Assembly (NCBI GenBank): GCA_964551195.1
Contig: CAZKBI010000001.1
Coordinates: 1 to 64,000, forward strand
Direction of reading: 5' to 3'
Source: CAYZPB01 sp964551195
GTDB taxonomy: Bacteria > Bacillota > Bacilli > Tepidibacillales > Tepidibacillaceae
DNA: 64,000 bases
Shown here in pieces: positions 44,357-56,619 of the stretch. Position numbers and translations under genes: made by a program. Position 1 is the first letter of the stretch. Each line of letters begins with the position of its first letter. The notes beneath the pieces were generated by a model. The model searched no databases. It was not told where the DNA came from and was given only the letters and a program-made list of their open reading frames with translations.

Positions 44357-45670
44357 ATGAAAATTATTATAAAAAATGGACGGGTTTGGACTGGCAGTGA
44401 ATGGTGCAATCAAGATTTATTAATCGCTGATGGCATCATTAAAGAATTTTTTGAACCAAATAATTCGGAATACAGTCAAGCAAATATTCATGTCTATGAT
44501 GTTGCAGGAGCGATTATTGTTCCAGGCTTTATTGATATGCACGTACATCTACGCGAACCCGGCGGTGAACATAAAGAGACGATACTTACTGGCAGTAAGG
44601 CAGCAGTCAAAGGAGGCTTTACAAGCATCGCAGCAATGCCTAACACTTACCCTGTAGCTGACACCGTTGAAGTAATTGAATACATACAAAAACAGGCCAG
44701 AGCTGCTGACCAGGCTCGGGTCCGGCCAATAGCTGCCATCACCTGTGCAGAAGCCGGAGAGCATTTAACCGATTTTTCAGCCTTAAAAAAAGCAGGAGTG
44801 GTTGGCTTTTCTGACGATGGTCGGGGAGTGCAATCAACAGAGGTAATGCGTTCGGCAATGCGTGAAGCAGCAACATTAGGAATGCCGATCATGGCACACT
44901 GCGAAGACGAAGAGTTGCTTGCAGGTGGCATGATTCAAGCGGGTGCAATAGCAGAACAATTTCAGCTACCGATTAATAATTCAGAGTCTGAATACAAACA
45001 GATTGAAAGGGATATTCAACTGGCAAATGAAACAGGTGTGCATTATCACGTTTGTCATATTTCTACCAAGGAGTCGGTAGCGCTGGTTCGCAAGGCGAAA
45101 AGCAAGGGTAATAAGGTAACTGCTGAGGTTACGCCACACCACCTAATTTTGAATGTAAGCGATATTATAAAACCATACTCATATTACAAGGTGAACCCAC
45201 CATTAAGAGCTAGAGAGGACCAAATAGCGCTCCTAGAGGGACTAAGAGATGGTACGATCGATATTATTGCAACTGATCACGCACCACATACGATAGCAGA
45301 GAAGGCAAAAGATTTTCTAACCGCACCATTTGGCTTTACTGGTCTGGAACTAGCTTTTCCAGCTCTTTACACGAGATTGGTTAAGGAAGGCCTTCTAACA
45401 CTGGAAGATTTAATTAATAAAATGTCACTAGCACCAGCACAAATATTTAATCTTACTGGCGGCGAGATAGCTGTTGGAAAACCGGCTGATATTACTGTTA
45501 TAGATTTAGAGATGTCGCGTGAAGTTCGCCCAGAGAAGCTTGCTTCTAAAGGAAAAAACACGCCCTTTACAGGACAGCATTTTCAAGGCTGGCCGGTTTT
45601 AACCTTAGTTGCAGGGAAGGTAAAGTGGTCATCAATTGACAATAGAAGAGAAGGCGAGGGTGTTAAGTAG
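44357..45670 (+). CDS. pyrC: Dihydroorotase PyrC
   Basis: A 437-residue zinc amidohydrolase that closes carbamoyl aspartate to dihydroorotate. The metal motif is DMHVHLREPGGEHKETI (about residues 59-75). HCEDEEL, VHYHVCHIST, TAEVTPHHL and IATDHAPHTIAEK supply the other ligands. The start at ATG 44357 (KIIIKNGRVW) has a perfect AAGGAGG seven bases before it. The long frame from 44303 lies inside pyrB. The stop codon abuts the carB ATG. Confidence 0.96.
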   Translation: MKIIIKNGRVWTGSEWCNQDLLIADGIIKEFFEPNNSEYSQANIHVYDVAGAIIVPGFIDMHVHLREPGGEHKETILTGSKAAVKGGFTSIAAMPNTYPVADTVEVIEYIQKQARAADQARVRPIAAITCAEAGEHLTDFSALKKAGVVGFSDDGRGVQSTEVMRSAMREAATLGMPIMAHCEDEELLAGGMIQAGAIAEQFQLPINNSESEYKQIERDIQLANETGVHYHVCHISTKESVALVRKAKSKGNKVTAEVTPHHLILNVSDIIKPYSYYKVNPPLRAREDQIALLEGLRDGTIDIIATDHAPHTIAEKAKDFLTAPFGFTGLELAFPALYTRLVKEGLLTLEDLINKMSLAPAQIFNLTGGEIAVGKPADITVIDLEMSREVRPEKLASKGKNTPFTGQHFQGWPVLTLVAGKVKWSSIDNRREGEGVK

Positions 45671-48600
45671 ATGGCAAGAATAGATCAGATTAAGAAGGTT
45701 ATGGTTATAGGCTCTGGTCCCATTGTGATAGGACAGGCGGCTGAATTTGATTACGCAGGAACGCAGGCGTGTCAAGCGTTGAAGGAAGAGGGTATTGAGG
45801 TAATCCTAGTAAATAGTAATCCAGCAACGATTATGACAGACACAAAGATTGCTGATCGCGTCTATATGGAGCCTTTGACAGTCGATTTTATTACATCAAT
45901 AATTATTGCTGAAAGACCGGATGGGCTCTTGGCAACACTTGGTGGGCAAACAGCACTAAACCTAGCAATGGAGTTAGAAAGCGAGGGAGTTCTAGCTGAT
46001 TATAACGTTCGATTATTAGGTACTGATATTACAGCTATTGAAAAGGCCGAGGATCGGGAGATATTCCGGATAACGATGAATGAAATTGGCGAAGCAGTTC
46101 CTGAAAGTGAAATTATTTACAAATATGAAGAGGCGCTGCCTTTTGTTGAAGAGATTGGTTTTCCAATTATTGTCCGTCCAGCCTACACTCTTGGTGGAAC
46201 CGGTGGAGGTATCGCTTACGATCACGACCAACTTAGGTCAATCATTCGTAATGGTGTTGACGCAAGTCCAATTAAGCAAGTTCTAATCGAGCGGAGCCTT
46301 TTAGGTCTAATTGAGATTGAGTATGAAATTATTCGTGACGCGGCTGGAAATAAAATAGTTGTCTGCAACATGGAAAACATTGACCCAGTCGGCGTACATA
46401 CTGGAGATAGCATCGTTGTAGCCCCCAGTCTGACCTTATCAGAAGAGGCAAAAGAGATGTTCCGTGCATCAGCATTTAGAATTGTAGATGCAGTTGGTAT
46501 TCAAGGTTCGTGTAATGTGCAATATGCCTATGATCCAGCAACGGAAGAGTACTTTGTAATTGAGGTTAATCCACGAGTAAGTCGCTCAAGTGCACTTGCT
46601 TCAAAAGCGACTGGTTATCCGATTGCTAAGGTCGCAACTAAAATAGCGGTCGGCTATGAGCTACCAGAGATTATTAACCAAATGACCAAGGATACACCAG
46701 CCGACGTCGAACCACAGTTGAATTATATTGTTACAAAAATCCCGCGCTGGCCATTTGATAAGTTTATAACGGCGAACCGTTTTTTGGGAACGCAAATGAA
46801 GGCAACTGGTGAAATTATGGCAATTGGTCAAAGCTTTAAAGAATCCTTGCAGAAAGCGATTCGTTCATTAGAAATTAAGGCCTATGGTCTTTATGTACCT
46901 TCCTTAGAATTAGCGAAAAGTAATGAGGAGACACTACTAGAGAGAATTTCTCATCCGGATGATGAGCGCCTCTTTGTAATAGCTGAGTGGTTCCGGCGCG
47001 GAGGATCGATTGAGCGAGTGATTGAATTAACAGGAATGGAAAGCTATTTTCTTGAGAAAATAAAAGAACTAGTTGATTTAGAAGAAGAGATAGCTACGAC
47101 TGAGATTACTAGGGAAAAACTACTTGCCTGGAAAGAACTCGGATTCGCTGACCGGCAGATTGCAATATTGCGTGAAGCGAATGAAAGGGAAATTTACCGG
47201 CTACGCCAGAACTATGGACTCAACCCCGGATTCTTAATGGTGGATACTTTTGCTGGTAAGGCAGAGCTTTCGACACCATACTATTATTCAAGTTATCGCG
47301 GTCAAGATCAAGCTAAGGTTACAGAAAAAGAATCAGTTATTGTACTTGGTTCGGGACCAATCAGAATTGGGCAGGGAATTGAGTTTGACTACTCAACAGT
47401 TCATGCGGTCTGGGCTATCCAAGAGGCTGGCTATGAGGCAATTATTATTAACAATAACCCGGAAACTGTCTCGACAGACTATAATATTTCCGACCGTCTC
47501 TATTTTGAACCACTGACGGCAGAGGATGTTCTAAATATTGTTCATAAAGAGAAGCCGATTGGTGTAGTTGTACAATTCGGCGGACAGACTGCAATCAATC
47601 TTGCTGCCCGATTAGTTGAAGAGGGGATTAATATTCTTGGCACCTCATTAGATAACATTGCCAACGCTGAGGACAGGAAGAAATTCGAAGCCATAGCCAA
47701 AAAGTTGGGAATTAAACAACCTTTAGGAAGCACCGCGATGTCAGTCGATGAAGCGGTAGTTATTGCTGAGCGAATTGGCTATCCGGTACTTGTTCGCCCA
47801 TCATATGTGCTTGGTGGACGCGCAATGGAAATAATTTACAATCTGGAGGACCTGAAGAAATATATGGTTCATGCAGTTAATGTATCAACTGAGCATCCTG
47901 TACTGATCGACCGTTATCTAACTGGTAAGGAGATTGAGGTTGATGCAATCTGTGATGGAACAAGCGTTCTAATACCAGGGATTATGGAGCATATTGAGAA
48001 AGCCGGTGTTCACTCTGGTGACTCTATCGCTGTCTATCCTACAATATCTTTATCAGATGAGATGCTCGCGCAGATTATTGATATGACCAAAAAACTTGCA
48101 TTGGGTCTTAATATAATTGGACTACTTAATATTCAATTTGTAATCTTTAAAGGTGAGCCATACGTAATTGAGGTTAATCCACGCTCATCGCGCACAGTGC
48201 CTTTTATCAGCAAGGTAACGAGGATTCCGATGGGGAATATTGCGACCAAAGTAATCCTGGGTCAATCGATTATTGAGCAGGGTTACCAGTCAGGCTACTA
48301 CCAGCCGCTTCCTGATTACTACGCGGTTAAGGTTCCCGTATTCTCTTTCTCCAAACTTAGAAGTGTTGATGTAACGCTAGGGCCAGAGATGAAATCGACT
48401 GGCGAGGTTATTGGTATCGATAGCCAATTTGAGAAAGCGCTTTATAAAGGCTTGGTTGCTTCGGGCATAAAAATACAAGAGCATGGAACGATTCTTGCAA
48501 CAATTGACGATAAAGGCAAGGAAGAAGCAATTGATCTTTTCCGCCGTTTTGAGCGCTTAGGCTATCGAATTAAGGGAACAAAAGGCACAGCAGATTATTT

Positions 48601-48882
48601 AAATGCTCAGGGCATCCCCGTAAAACAGGTCTATAAATTACAGGAGGGTTCACCTAACATTATCGATGAGATACGTAACAACCAGATAAATATTGTGATT
48701 AATACCTTAACCAAAGGAAAGGACATCGCAACTGACGGCTACAAAATAAGGCGTGAATCTGTTGAGTTTGGCATTCCATGCATTACTTCACTTGATACCG
48801 CCTATGCCTTACTTCACGCTCTAGAGTCGATTTCCTTTCGTTTACAACCAAGTACAAAAGAACAAGGCGGTGTGATTAGAAA

Positions 48883-48886
<4 letters not shown>
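45671..48886 (+). CDS. carB: Carbamoyl phosphate synthetase large subunit CarB
   Basis: A 1071-residue enzyme of normal full length with two homologous ATP-grasp halves. The first half begins [20 protein letters not shown] and contains [16 protein letters not shown]. The second begins [18 protein letters not shown] (about residue 554) and contains [15 protein letters not shown]. The C-terminal MGS-like allosteric domain (about 935-1071) is present. The usual partner CarA, the glutaminase subunit, is not encoded upstream: pyrC ends where carB begins. The end overlaps pyrK by four bases. Confidence 0.97.
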
Positions 48887-50570
<1,684 letters not shown>

Positions 50571-51305
50571 ATGGTCGTTAAACAAGGGCGAGATTATCGC
50601 GAACAGATAATTGTTGCACTAGACGTTGCTAGTAAGGAACAGGCTCTGGAGTTAGTAGCTAGTTTTGAGCAAGAGGTACGTTTTGTAAAGGTTGGTATGG
50701 AACTATATTACGGTGTAGGTCCTGCAATTGTTGAGGAACTGAAGGCCCGTGGTTTAAAAGTCTTTCTCGATCTGAAACTGCATGACATCCCGAACACTGT
50801 TGGCAAAGCATCAGCGCAGATTACTAAATTAGGAGTTGAGATGTTTAATCTACATGTAGCTGGTGGTCTGAATATGATGGTCGCAGCGCGAGAGAGTATG
50901 GAAAAAAGTCTAACGAGTGGTCAGCGGCAGCCTTATATAATCGGAGTTACGCAGTTAACTAGTACTAATCAACAGATTCTAAATGAAGAACTTGGCATAC
51001 CAACGACTGTAGAAGACAGTGTTCTTCATTATGCGAAACTAGCAAAAGAAGCGGATCTTGCAGGTGTTGTCTCATCTGTTCACGAAGTAGAGTTGATTAA
51101 AGAACATTGTGGCAAAGAATTTCTAACAGTAACTCCGGGAATTCGATTGGTGAATGACTCAGCAGATGATCAGAAAAGAATTGCAACGCCAGAGCATGCA
51201 ATCAAGCTTGGTAGTGATTACCTAGTTATTGGTCGTTCTATTACAGCTGCTGATAATCCAGCAGAAGCTTTTAACCAAATTATAAATAAATTAGCGAATC
51301 ATTAG
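50571..51305 (+). CDS. pyrF: Orotidine 5'-phosphate decarboxylase PyrF
   Basis: A 244-residue barrel enzyme, final step to UMP. IIVALDVASKEQALELV opens the barrel, the catalytic block is FLDLKLHDIPNTVGK (about residues 65-79), LTVTPGIRLVNDSADDQ is the phosphate-side loop, and YLVIGRSITAADNPAEA ends it. This is the longer type I form common in Bacillota. The start codon directly follows the pyrD stop. Confidence 0.96.
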   Translation: MVVKQGRDYREQIIVALDVASKEQALELVASFEQEVRFVKVGMELYYGVGPAIVEELKARGLKVFLDLKLHDIPNTVGKASAQITKLGVEMFNLHVAGGLNMMVAARESMEKSLTSGQRQPYIIGVTQLTSTNQQILNEELGIPTTVEDSVLHYAKLAKEADLAGVVSSVHEVELIKEHCGKEFLTVTPGIRLVNDSADDQKRIATPEHAIKLGSDYLVIGRSITAADNPAEAFNQIINKLANH

Positions 51306-51317
51306 GAGGAGATTAGA

Positions 51318-51902
51318 GTGCTTAGTAAAAGTGAAATTCTAAAAATATTTAAAGAAAGTGGTGTCCTAAAGAGAGGACATTTTATCCTTGCATCAGGAAG
51401 ACATGCTAGCCAGTATATGCAAATGGCACAGGCGACCCAGGATGCCAAAATAACAGAGCTACTCTGCCAGGATTTAGCGGAGCGTTTCAAGGGTGAGGAG
51501 ATAGATTTGGTTGTATCACCAGCAGTAGGTGGCTTAATTGTTGGATACGAGATGTCGCGCATTTTAGGAACACGTAACCTTTTTACTGAACGTGAGAACG
51601 GCGAGATGTTCCTGCGCCGTGGGTTCTCAATAAAAGAGGGAGAGCGTGTGCTTGTTGTTGAAGACGTTGTGACTACGGGCGGATCAGTTAAAGAGGTTAT
51701 CAAGGTAGTTGAAGAAGCTGGTGGAGTGGTTGTTGGTGTCGCAGTTCTTGTTGACCGCAGCAATGGCAAAATTGATTTCGGCTATCCTTTTGCTGCTTTA
51801 TTATCCTTAGAAATTATTTCCTATGAGCCAGACGAATGTCCGCTATGCCTTGAGGGCGAGCTACCAGCAGTTAAACCAGGAGGTAGCAAGAGATTATTTT
51901 AA
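51318..51902 (+). CDS. pyrE: Orotate phosphoribosyltransferase PyrE
   Basis: A 194-residue type I phosphoribosyltransferase that makes OMP from orotate and PRPP. GHFILASGRHASQYMQ is the orotate side, DLVVSPAVGGLIVGYEM the second loop and VLVVEDVVTTGGSVKEV the PRPP motif (about residues 111-127). A cysteine pair near the end (PDECPLC) is common in thermophile and clostridial relatives. The GTG start has AGGAGGAGA upstream. Last gene of the operon. Confidence 0.95.
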   Translation: MLSKSEILKIFKESGVLKRGHFILASGRHASQYMQMAQATQDAKITELLCQDLAERFKGEEIDLVVSPAVGGLIVGYEMSRILGTRNLFTERENGEMFLRRGFSIKEGERVLVVEDVVTTGGSVKEVIKVVEEAGGVVVGVAVLVDRSNGKIDFGYPFAALLSLEIISYEPDECPLCLEGELPAVKPGGSKRLF

Positions 51903-51964
51903 TTATGGGAAGATGTTATAAAATATGAATTAATGATATAATCCTGAATAAAACAGGTGATTAG

Positions 51965-52795
51965 ATGATGAAGCTTGGTTTTCTTGGTCCGCAGGGTACA
52001 TTTTCTCATAATGCGGCAGTTGAATATACTAGAGCAGAGCGAGAGTATAAACTGCTAGAGTTTAATACGATACCGGAGTTGATGTTGGCGGTTAACGCGG
52101 GCCAGATCGATGAAGCAATAGTGCCAATTGAGAATTCTTTAGAGGGGGCTGTTACCTCTACTTTAGATATGCTCGTTGCAGATTTGGATATATTAATTAA
52201 AGCGGAAATTATTATTCCGATTAGTTTAAATCTACTGACCAAGGGAGAAAAAACTGCCGCAAACATCACAGAGATTTTATCGCACCCTCAGCCTTTTGGT
52301 CAGTGCCGCAAATATTTGACAGAAAACTTTTCCAATGCGAATTTGCGGCCAGTTGCTAGCACGGCAGCTGCTGCAGAAGAGGTCGCCAAGTCAGATGGTG
52401 GGCTTGCAGCGATTGGGTCGCAGCTAGCGGGAGAGTTATATAGACTTACTGTGCTGGCTAGCGATATCCAAGATGGGAAGAATAACTTCACTCGTTTTGT
52501 GATTATTTCACGGGAAAAGGCTAAACCAACCACACACGACAAAACAGCGATTGTCTTCTCGACAGATAATGAACCAGGCAGCTTGTATCGTATACTTGAT
52601 ATTCTAAACATCTGGGATGTTAACATGACACGGATTGAATCACGCCCTTCAAAAGATCAGTTGGGCAAATATATTTTTTATGTGGATATTGTTGGAAATC
52701 AGGACGAAGATGATATTCGCGATGCATTGTCAATGGTTAGGCGAAAGACCTCTTTCTTAAAGATTTTGGGCTCTTATCCGATTTATTATATTTGA
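51965..52795 (+). CDS. pheA: Prephenate dehydratase PheA
   Basis: A 276-residue monofunctional enzyme making phenylpyruvate from prephenate. The substrate domain has LGFLGPQGTFSHNAA, VPIENSLEGAVTSTLD and the TRF motif NNFTRFVII (about residues 175-183). A C-terminal ACT domain (about 195-270; PGSLYRILDILNIWDVNMTRIESRP) gives phenylalanine feedback. No chorismate mutase domain is fused. A TATAAT at 51937-51942 may belong to its promoter, but no good -35 is visible. Confidence 0.93.
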   Translation: MMKLGFLGPQGTFSHNAAVEYTRAEREYKLLEFNTIPELMLAVNAGQIDEAIVPIENSLEGAVTSTLDMLVADLDILIKAEIIIPISLNLLTKGEKTAANITEILSHPQPFGQCRKYLTENFSNANLRPVASTAAAAEEVAKSDGGLAAIGSQLAGELYRLTVLASDIQDGKNNFTRFVIISREKAKPTTHDKTAIVFSTDNEPGSLYRILDILNIWDVNMTRIESRPSKDQLGKYIFYVDIVGNQDEDDIRDALSMVRRKTSFLKILGSYPIYYI

Positions 52796-52838
52796 TATGT
52801 CAAATTTTATGGAAGAACTTTTCAGCGAGGTGAGATGA

Positions 52839-53695
52839 TTGGTTGAATTTTATCGTAAATACGGCAAGACTATTTTTGATATTGCACTACTTGCTGTTAC
52901 AATATTTCTATTTATGTATTTATTTACACTTATATTTAATGTTGCTAAGCCAGTTTTTGTCGCTTTGCTAATTTATCTTTTCATTGAACCTGTTGTTAAA
53001 TTTTTCAATAAGAAACTACGAATTAAGAAGCCGATAGCAGCTACACTGTCACTTTTTCTACTGGTATTAATCTTTTTTGGCATTATCGTAACAATCGGTA
53101 TCTTAATATTTACGCAGATTCGTGATTTTTCAACAAAACTGCCTGGTTATTTAGATTATATACAGACTGAATTTACTTCACTGTTTGATAAATATAGTCA
53201 TATTCTAGATAATATTTCTCCAAATTTAGTTGAAAACATTACAAAGTATTTTGCATCTATATCAGGATCAATTGTCAACTTTTTCGAGGGCCTATTCTTT
53301 TCATTTGTTAATTCACTAAGCTCTATATCTGGTTGGATGATTACAATTGTACTGGGGATTGTTCTTGCTTTCTTCCTTAGTCTTGAGATAGAAAGCTGGG
53401 AACGCTTTGCTAAGAAAAGTATACCCAAAACTTTCAAAAACGGATATCAATTCCTTAAAGATAATGTCATTAAAGGAATAATGGCTTGGCTGAAAGCTCA
53501 ATTTAAATTAATGACCATCACCTTTGTTCTGGTTTTAATCGGTTTATTGCTTCTCCGTGTTGATGGCGCTTTAATGATTGCTTTCGCTGCTGGTCTACTT
53601 GATTTACTTCCGGTTCTTGGTGTCTCAACAATTTTCATACCCTGGATTATATATTCATTAATTATCGGTGATCTGATGATGGCACTCTATCTAGG
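52839..53695 (+). CDS. AI-2E family permease (YtvI-like), 3' end lost in gap
   Basis: The first 285 or so residues of a polytopic membrane protein of the AI-2E/PerM family. Hydrophobic helices occur near residues 10-32, 35-52, 65-95, 155-185 and 215 to the end, around a central amphipathic region (about 100-150). The late block GLLDLLPVLGVSTIFIPW is the family signature. It resembles Bacillus YtvI, a sporulation-associated member, but the family is broad. Some members are Na+/H+ antiporters or autoinducer exporters. It starts with TTG, with GAGGTGAG upstream. Confidence 0.8.
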
Positions 53696-53795
53696 NNNNN
53701 NNNNNNNNNNNNNNNNNNNNNNNNNNNNNNNNNNNNNNNNNNNNNNNNNNNNNNNNNNNNNNNNNNNNNNNNNNNNNNNNNNNNNNNNNNNNNNN
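53696..53795. other. Assembly gap (100 N)
   Basis: A run of exactly 100 N of unknown true size. It removes the last part of the AI-2E family gene. A terminator hairpin follows immediately. Confidence 0.98.
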
Positions 53796-53823
53796 TAAGC
53801 CAGCTAAGCTGGCTTATTTTTTT
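53796..53823 (+). terminator. Terminator between the permease gene and rqcH
   Basis: Perfect nine-base-pair stem TAAGCCAGC / GCTGGCTTA with a TAA loop and seven Ts on the plus strand. The rqcH stop codon (minus strand) lies in its right arm. Confidence 0.88.
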
Positions 53824-55529
53824 GATATTAATTTATCGATTATTGTCTGGTCGGGTGTAACAAAAACTGTGTTTTGTTGATCATAGGTGACGTAACCAGG
53901 CTTTACACCGCTGGGTTTTCTAACATTTCGAAGCAGCGTATAATCAACGGGAACATTACTGGAAAACTTAGCCTTACTGTAATAGGCTGCAATTACTGCG
54001 GCTTCAGTTAGCGTCTTCTCATTAAAATTGTTGGACCGAATTACAACATGCGAACCAGGAATATTCTTAGTGTGCAACCAGGTATCGTTTGCATTGCCTA
54101 ACTTCGTTGTTAGATAGTCGTTCTGAGTATTGTTGCGCCCAACTAAAATTGGTATTCCCTCGCTCGATGTGAATTCCAATAGTTGCGGTTTTACAGTTTT
54201 TCTTCTGTGTTTTTGTTTAGTTTTATTTTTTTTAATATAGCCACCTGCTATTAACTCCTCACGTATTTCTAAGATGTCGGAAACGCCGGCATTCTCAATC
54301 TGTGTTAACAGTAGGTCCAGATATTCGTTTTCAGCAATCGTTAATTTAATCTGTTCCTCAAGATGTTCGCGACTCTTCTTAAGTTTGCTGTACCTTTTAA
54401 AGTAAGCCTGAGCGTTGGCGTTTGGACTCAGCAGATTATTCAAAGGAATCTCGATCTGTTCCCCCTCCGCCCCATAGTAATTGGTTACAAGTACTGTGGA
54501 AGCTCCAAGAGGAACGGAGTGTAGACTAGCGGTTAAGAGTTCACCATAGAGGCGATATTTATCAGCCGAGTCAGCCTTTATTAAATCGGAATTGAGATAT
54601 TTTAGTTTTTTCTCGTTTTTCTGCCGTTCATTATTGATAAATTTCAGCAAGTCGGCAGCCCGTTGTTTGACGGTGTCATGCTCGGCTTTATTGCGATAAA
54701 AATTATCAAGACAGCTATTCATACTATCAAAGTGCTCTTCATTACCATTAAGATAGGTAAGGGGTATTAAAGAGAAATCCTCTTTAGAATTATATTGAAC
54801 GATAGTTGGATGGTACTCACGTTTCTTCGTCAATTCCAGAAGTTTCGACACTTCAGTCCAGACTTTCTGCTTAGTAAGAGGCTTTTCTGTTTGGCTAATT
54901 AATTCATTAGCAAGTGGAAGACTCAGTCCCATCAGCTTGTTTACTAATTCCCGCGCATAATTACTTTCATTATCCTCTACTAATTGGTTAAAACTTTGTT
55001 CGTCTAAAGTAAAGGGATTAAGCTTACCTTGCGCTGGCGGCGAAATATACTCTTTTCCCGGCAGTACCTGACGGAAACGACTTATGCTCTGGGTTACCCG
55101 GGTTATGGAGTCTAAAACGGTATTATGGTCGTTTAAAAGCATAATATTACTATGACGCCCCATAATTTCAATCACTAGGCGAAAGGATTGTGGATCACCT
55201 ATCTCATCTCTCGTTGCTATATCGATATGAATGATTCTTTCATTGTCAACCTGCTTGACTGAACTGATAATGCCACCTTCAATATGCTTACGTAATAGCA
55301 TGCAAAAAAGCGGCGGCTGTTGAGGATTTACATAGCTATGTTCGGTCAAATGCAGCCGCGGATAGGTGGGGTGCGCCGAAATAAGTAAATTATGGGTCTT
55401 TCCACTTTGTCGCACAACAAAAACTAGTTCATATTTGTCAGGCTGGTAAATTTTATTGATGCGTGCACCCGAAAGTTCTACAGACAGTTCATCAACTAGT
55501 GCATGAATTACAAAGCCATCTAAAGGCAT
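53814..55529 (-). CDS. rqcH: Ribosome quality control protein RqcH (NFACT family)
   Basis: A 571-residue NFACT protein, the bacterial homologue of Rqc2. It binds stalled 50S-peptidyl-tRNA complexes and adds C-terminal alanine tails. The NFACT-N domain (GFVIHALVDELSVELSGARI, then RDEIGD and VIEIMGRHSNIMLLN) is followed by a helix-hairpin part and long coiled coil (about residues 270-430). The C-terminal NFACT-R domain ends it (GIPILVGRNNTQNDYLT, DTWLHTKNIPGSHVVIR). Older annotations call it fibronectin-binding protein. ATG 55529 is chosen: GGGGTGG precedes it, whereas the longer frame adds ten unlikely residues. Transcribed alone. Confidence 0.93.
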   Translation of the reverse strand: MPLDGFVIHALVDELSVELSGARINKIYQPDKYELVFVVRQSGKTHNLLISAHPTYPRLHLTEHSYVNPQQPPLFCMLLRKHIEGGIISSVKQVDNERIIHIDIATRDEIGDPQSFRLVIEIMGRHSNIMLLNDHNTVLDSITRVTQSISRFRQVLPGKEYISPPAQGKLNPFTLDEQSFNQLVEDNESNYARELVNKLMGLSLPLANELISQTEKPLTKQKVWTEVSKLLELTKKREYHPTIVQYNSKEDFSLIPLTYLNGNEEHFDSMNSCLDNFYRNKAEHDTVKQRAADLLKFINNERQKNEKKLKYLNSDLIKADSADKYRLYGELLTASLHSVPLGASTVLVTNYYGAEGEQIEIPLNNLLSPNANAQAYFKRYSKLKKSREHLEEQIKLTIAENEYLDLLLTQIENAGVSDILEIREELIAGGYIKKNKTKQKHRRKTVKPQLLEFTSSEGIPILVGRNNTQNDYLTTKLGNANDTWLHTKNIPGSHVVIRSNNFNEKTLTEAAVIAAYYSKAKFSSNVPVDYTLLRNVRKPSGVKPGYVTYDQQNTVFVTPDQTIIDKLISKK

Positions 55530-55558
55530 TTTTCCACCCCTTTCTAGTCGTGAACTCA

Positions 55559-55587
55559 ATTATGATACTTTTTGGTAATTTGTGCAA
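55559..55587 (-). promoter_or_regulatory. Promoter of rqcH
   Basis: Minus-strand TTGCAC (55587-55582) and CATAAT (55564-55559) with a 17-base spacer. Confidence 0.6.
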
Positions 55588-55636
55588 GAAGCACTAATTA
55601 GGCTTATAAATGTTATTAAATTATGTTAGGATAAGT

Positions 55637-55666
55637 TTGACAATAAATAGAGCTGATTAATATAAT
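55637..55666 (+). promoter_or_regulatory. Promoter of dapF-dapL
   Basis: TTGACA (55637-55642) and TATAAT (55661-55666), both perfect, with an 18-base spacer, about 60 bases ahead of the dapF start. Confidence 0.8.
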
Positions 55667-55724
55667 GTTTACAGTGATATCTAAAGGAAATCACATATAT
55701 ATCGGCTTAGAATGGAGTGTTATC

Positions 55725-56567
55725 ATGGATTTTCTAAAAATGCATGGTTTAGGTAATGATTTCGTGGTTTTGGCGCAATTTACCGAGCTACCCCAAAATG
55801 CAGAACAATTAGCAATTCAAATATGTAATCGTAAATTCGGTGTAGGCGCTGATGGTCTAGTTTTTATTCTGCCATCAAACAGTGCTGATGTACGGATGCG
55901 AATTATGAATGCTGATGGTACAGAAGCCGAGCAGTGTGGTAATGCTATCCGTTGCGTAGCAAAATATGTCTATGACTATCAACTCGTAAAAAACAATTTT
56001 CTCACGATTCAAACTGAGGCCGGAATACAAAGGGTGGAGCTGCATCTGGATGAGAAAGGTGAACGAGTTAGTTCGGTAACTGTTGATATGGGTGAGCCGA
56101 TACTGGAAGGTAAGCTGATTCCGTCAGCGCTTGACCAGTCTCTTATAATCGATCAAGCGATTACAGTTGGCGATAAGATTTTTAAGTACACAGCTGTATC
56201 AATGGGCAATCCGCATGCGATTATATATGTTGAAGATACTAGCAGCTTCCCTGTTGAAGAGTGGGGACCACAGATCGAAGTCGATCCACTATTTCCGAAA
56301 AAGACGAATGTCGAATTTGTCACTGTTTTGTCTGATGGACATGTTAAAATGCGCGTCTGGGAACGTGGGGTAGGAGAAACACTTGCCTGTGGTACAGGAG
56401 CTTGTGCGACTGCAGTCGCTTCTGTTTTGAACGAAAAAACTAAGCGCGCAGTAACCGTTAGCCTAAAGGGTGGCGACTTATATATTGAATGGAATGAAGA
56501 AGATAACCATGTCTATATGTCAGGCGAAGCTACCGAGGTCTTTCATGGTACAATAATGGTAGAATAG
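55725..56567 (+). CDS. dapF: Diaminopimelate epimerase DapF
   Basis: A 280-residue cofactor-free racemase-type enzyme that interconverts LL- and meso-diaminopimelate. It has two catalytic cysteines: GTEAEQCGNAIRC (about residue 73) and TLACGTGACATAVAS (about 220). The N-terminus is FLKMHGLGNDFVV. ATG 55725, preceded by TGGAGTG, is chosen. The open frame goes back to 55665, which overlaps the promoter. It leads the dapF-dapL pair, which feeds MurE. Confidence 0.95.
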   Translation: MDFLKMHGLGNDFVVLAQFTELPQNAEQLAIQICNRKFGVGADGLVFILPSNSADVRMRIMNADGTEAEQCGNAIRCVAKYVYDYQLVKNNFLTIQTEAGIQRVELHLDEKGERVSSVTVDMGEPILEGKLIPSALDQSLIIDQAITVGDKIFKYTAVSMGNPHAIIYVEDTSSFPVEEWGPQIEVDPLFPKKTNVEFVTVLSDGHVKMRVWERGVGETLACGTGACATAVASVLNEKTKRAVTVSLKGGDLYIEWNEEDNHVYMSGEATEVFHGTIMVE

Positions 56568-56619
56568 AATTTACGATATAAACTTGTAAAACATAAAAAA
56601 ACCAAGAGGGGGAGTTTCA

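Noticed and set aside
44430..44657. Second same-strand frame inside pyrC.
   Set aside because: It is a shadow frame without a ribosome site; pyrC motifs run uninterrupted in the main frame.
52839..53695. Similarity of the AI-2E family permease to sporulation protein YtvI as evidence that the organism sporulates.
   Set aside because: The family is widespread in non-sporulating bacteria, and no sporulation-specific gene is seen in the window.
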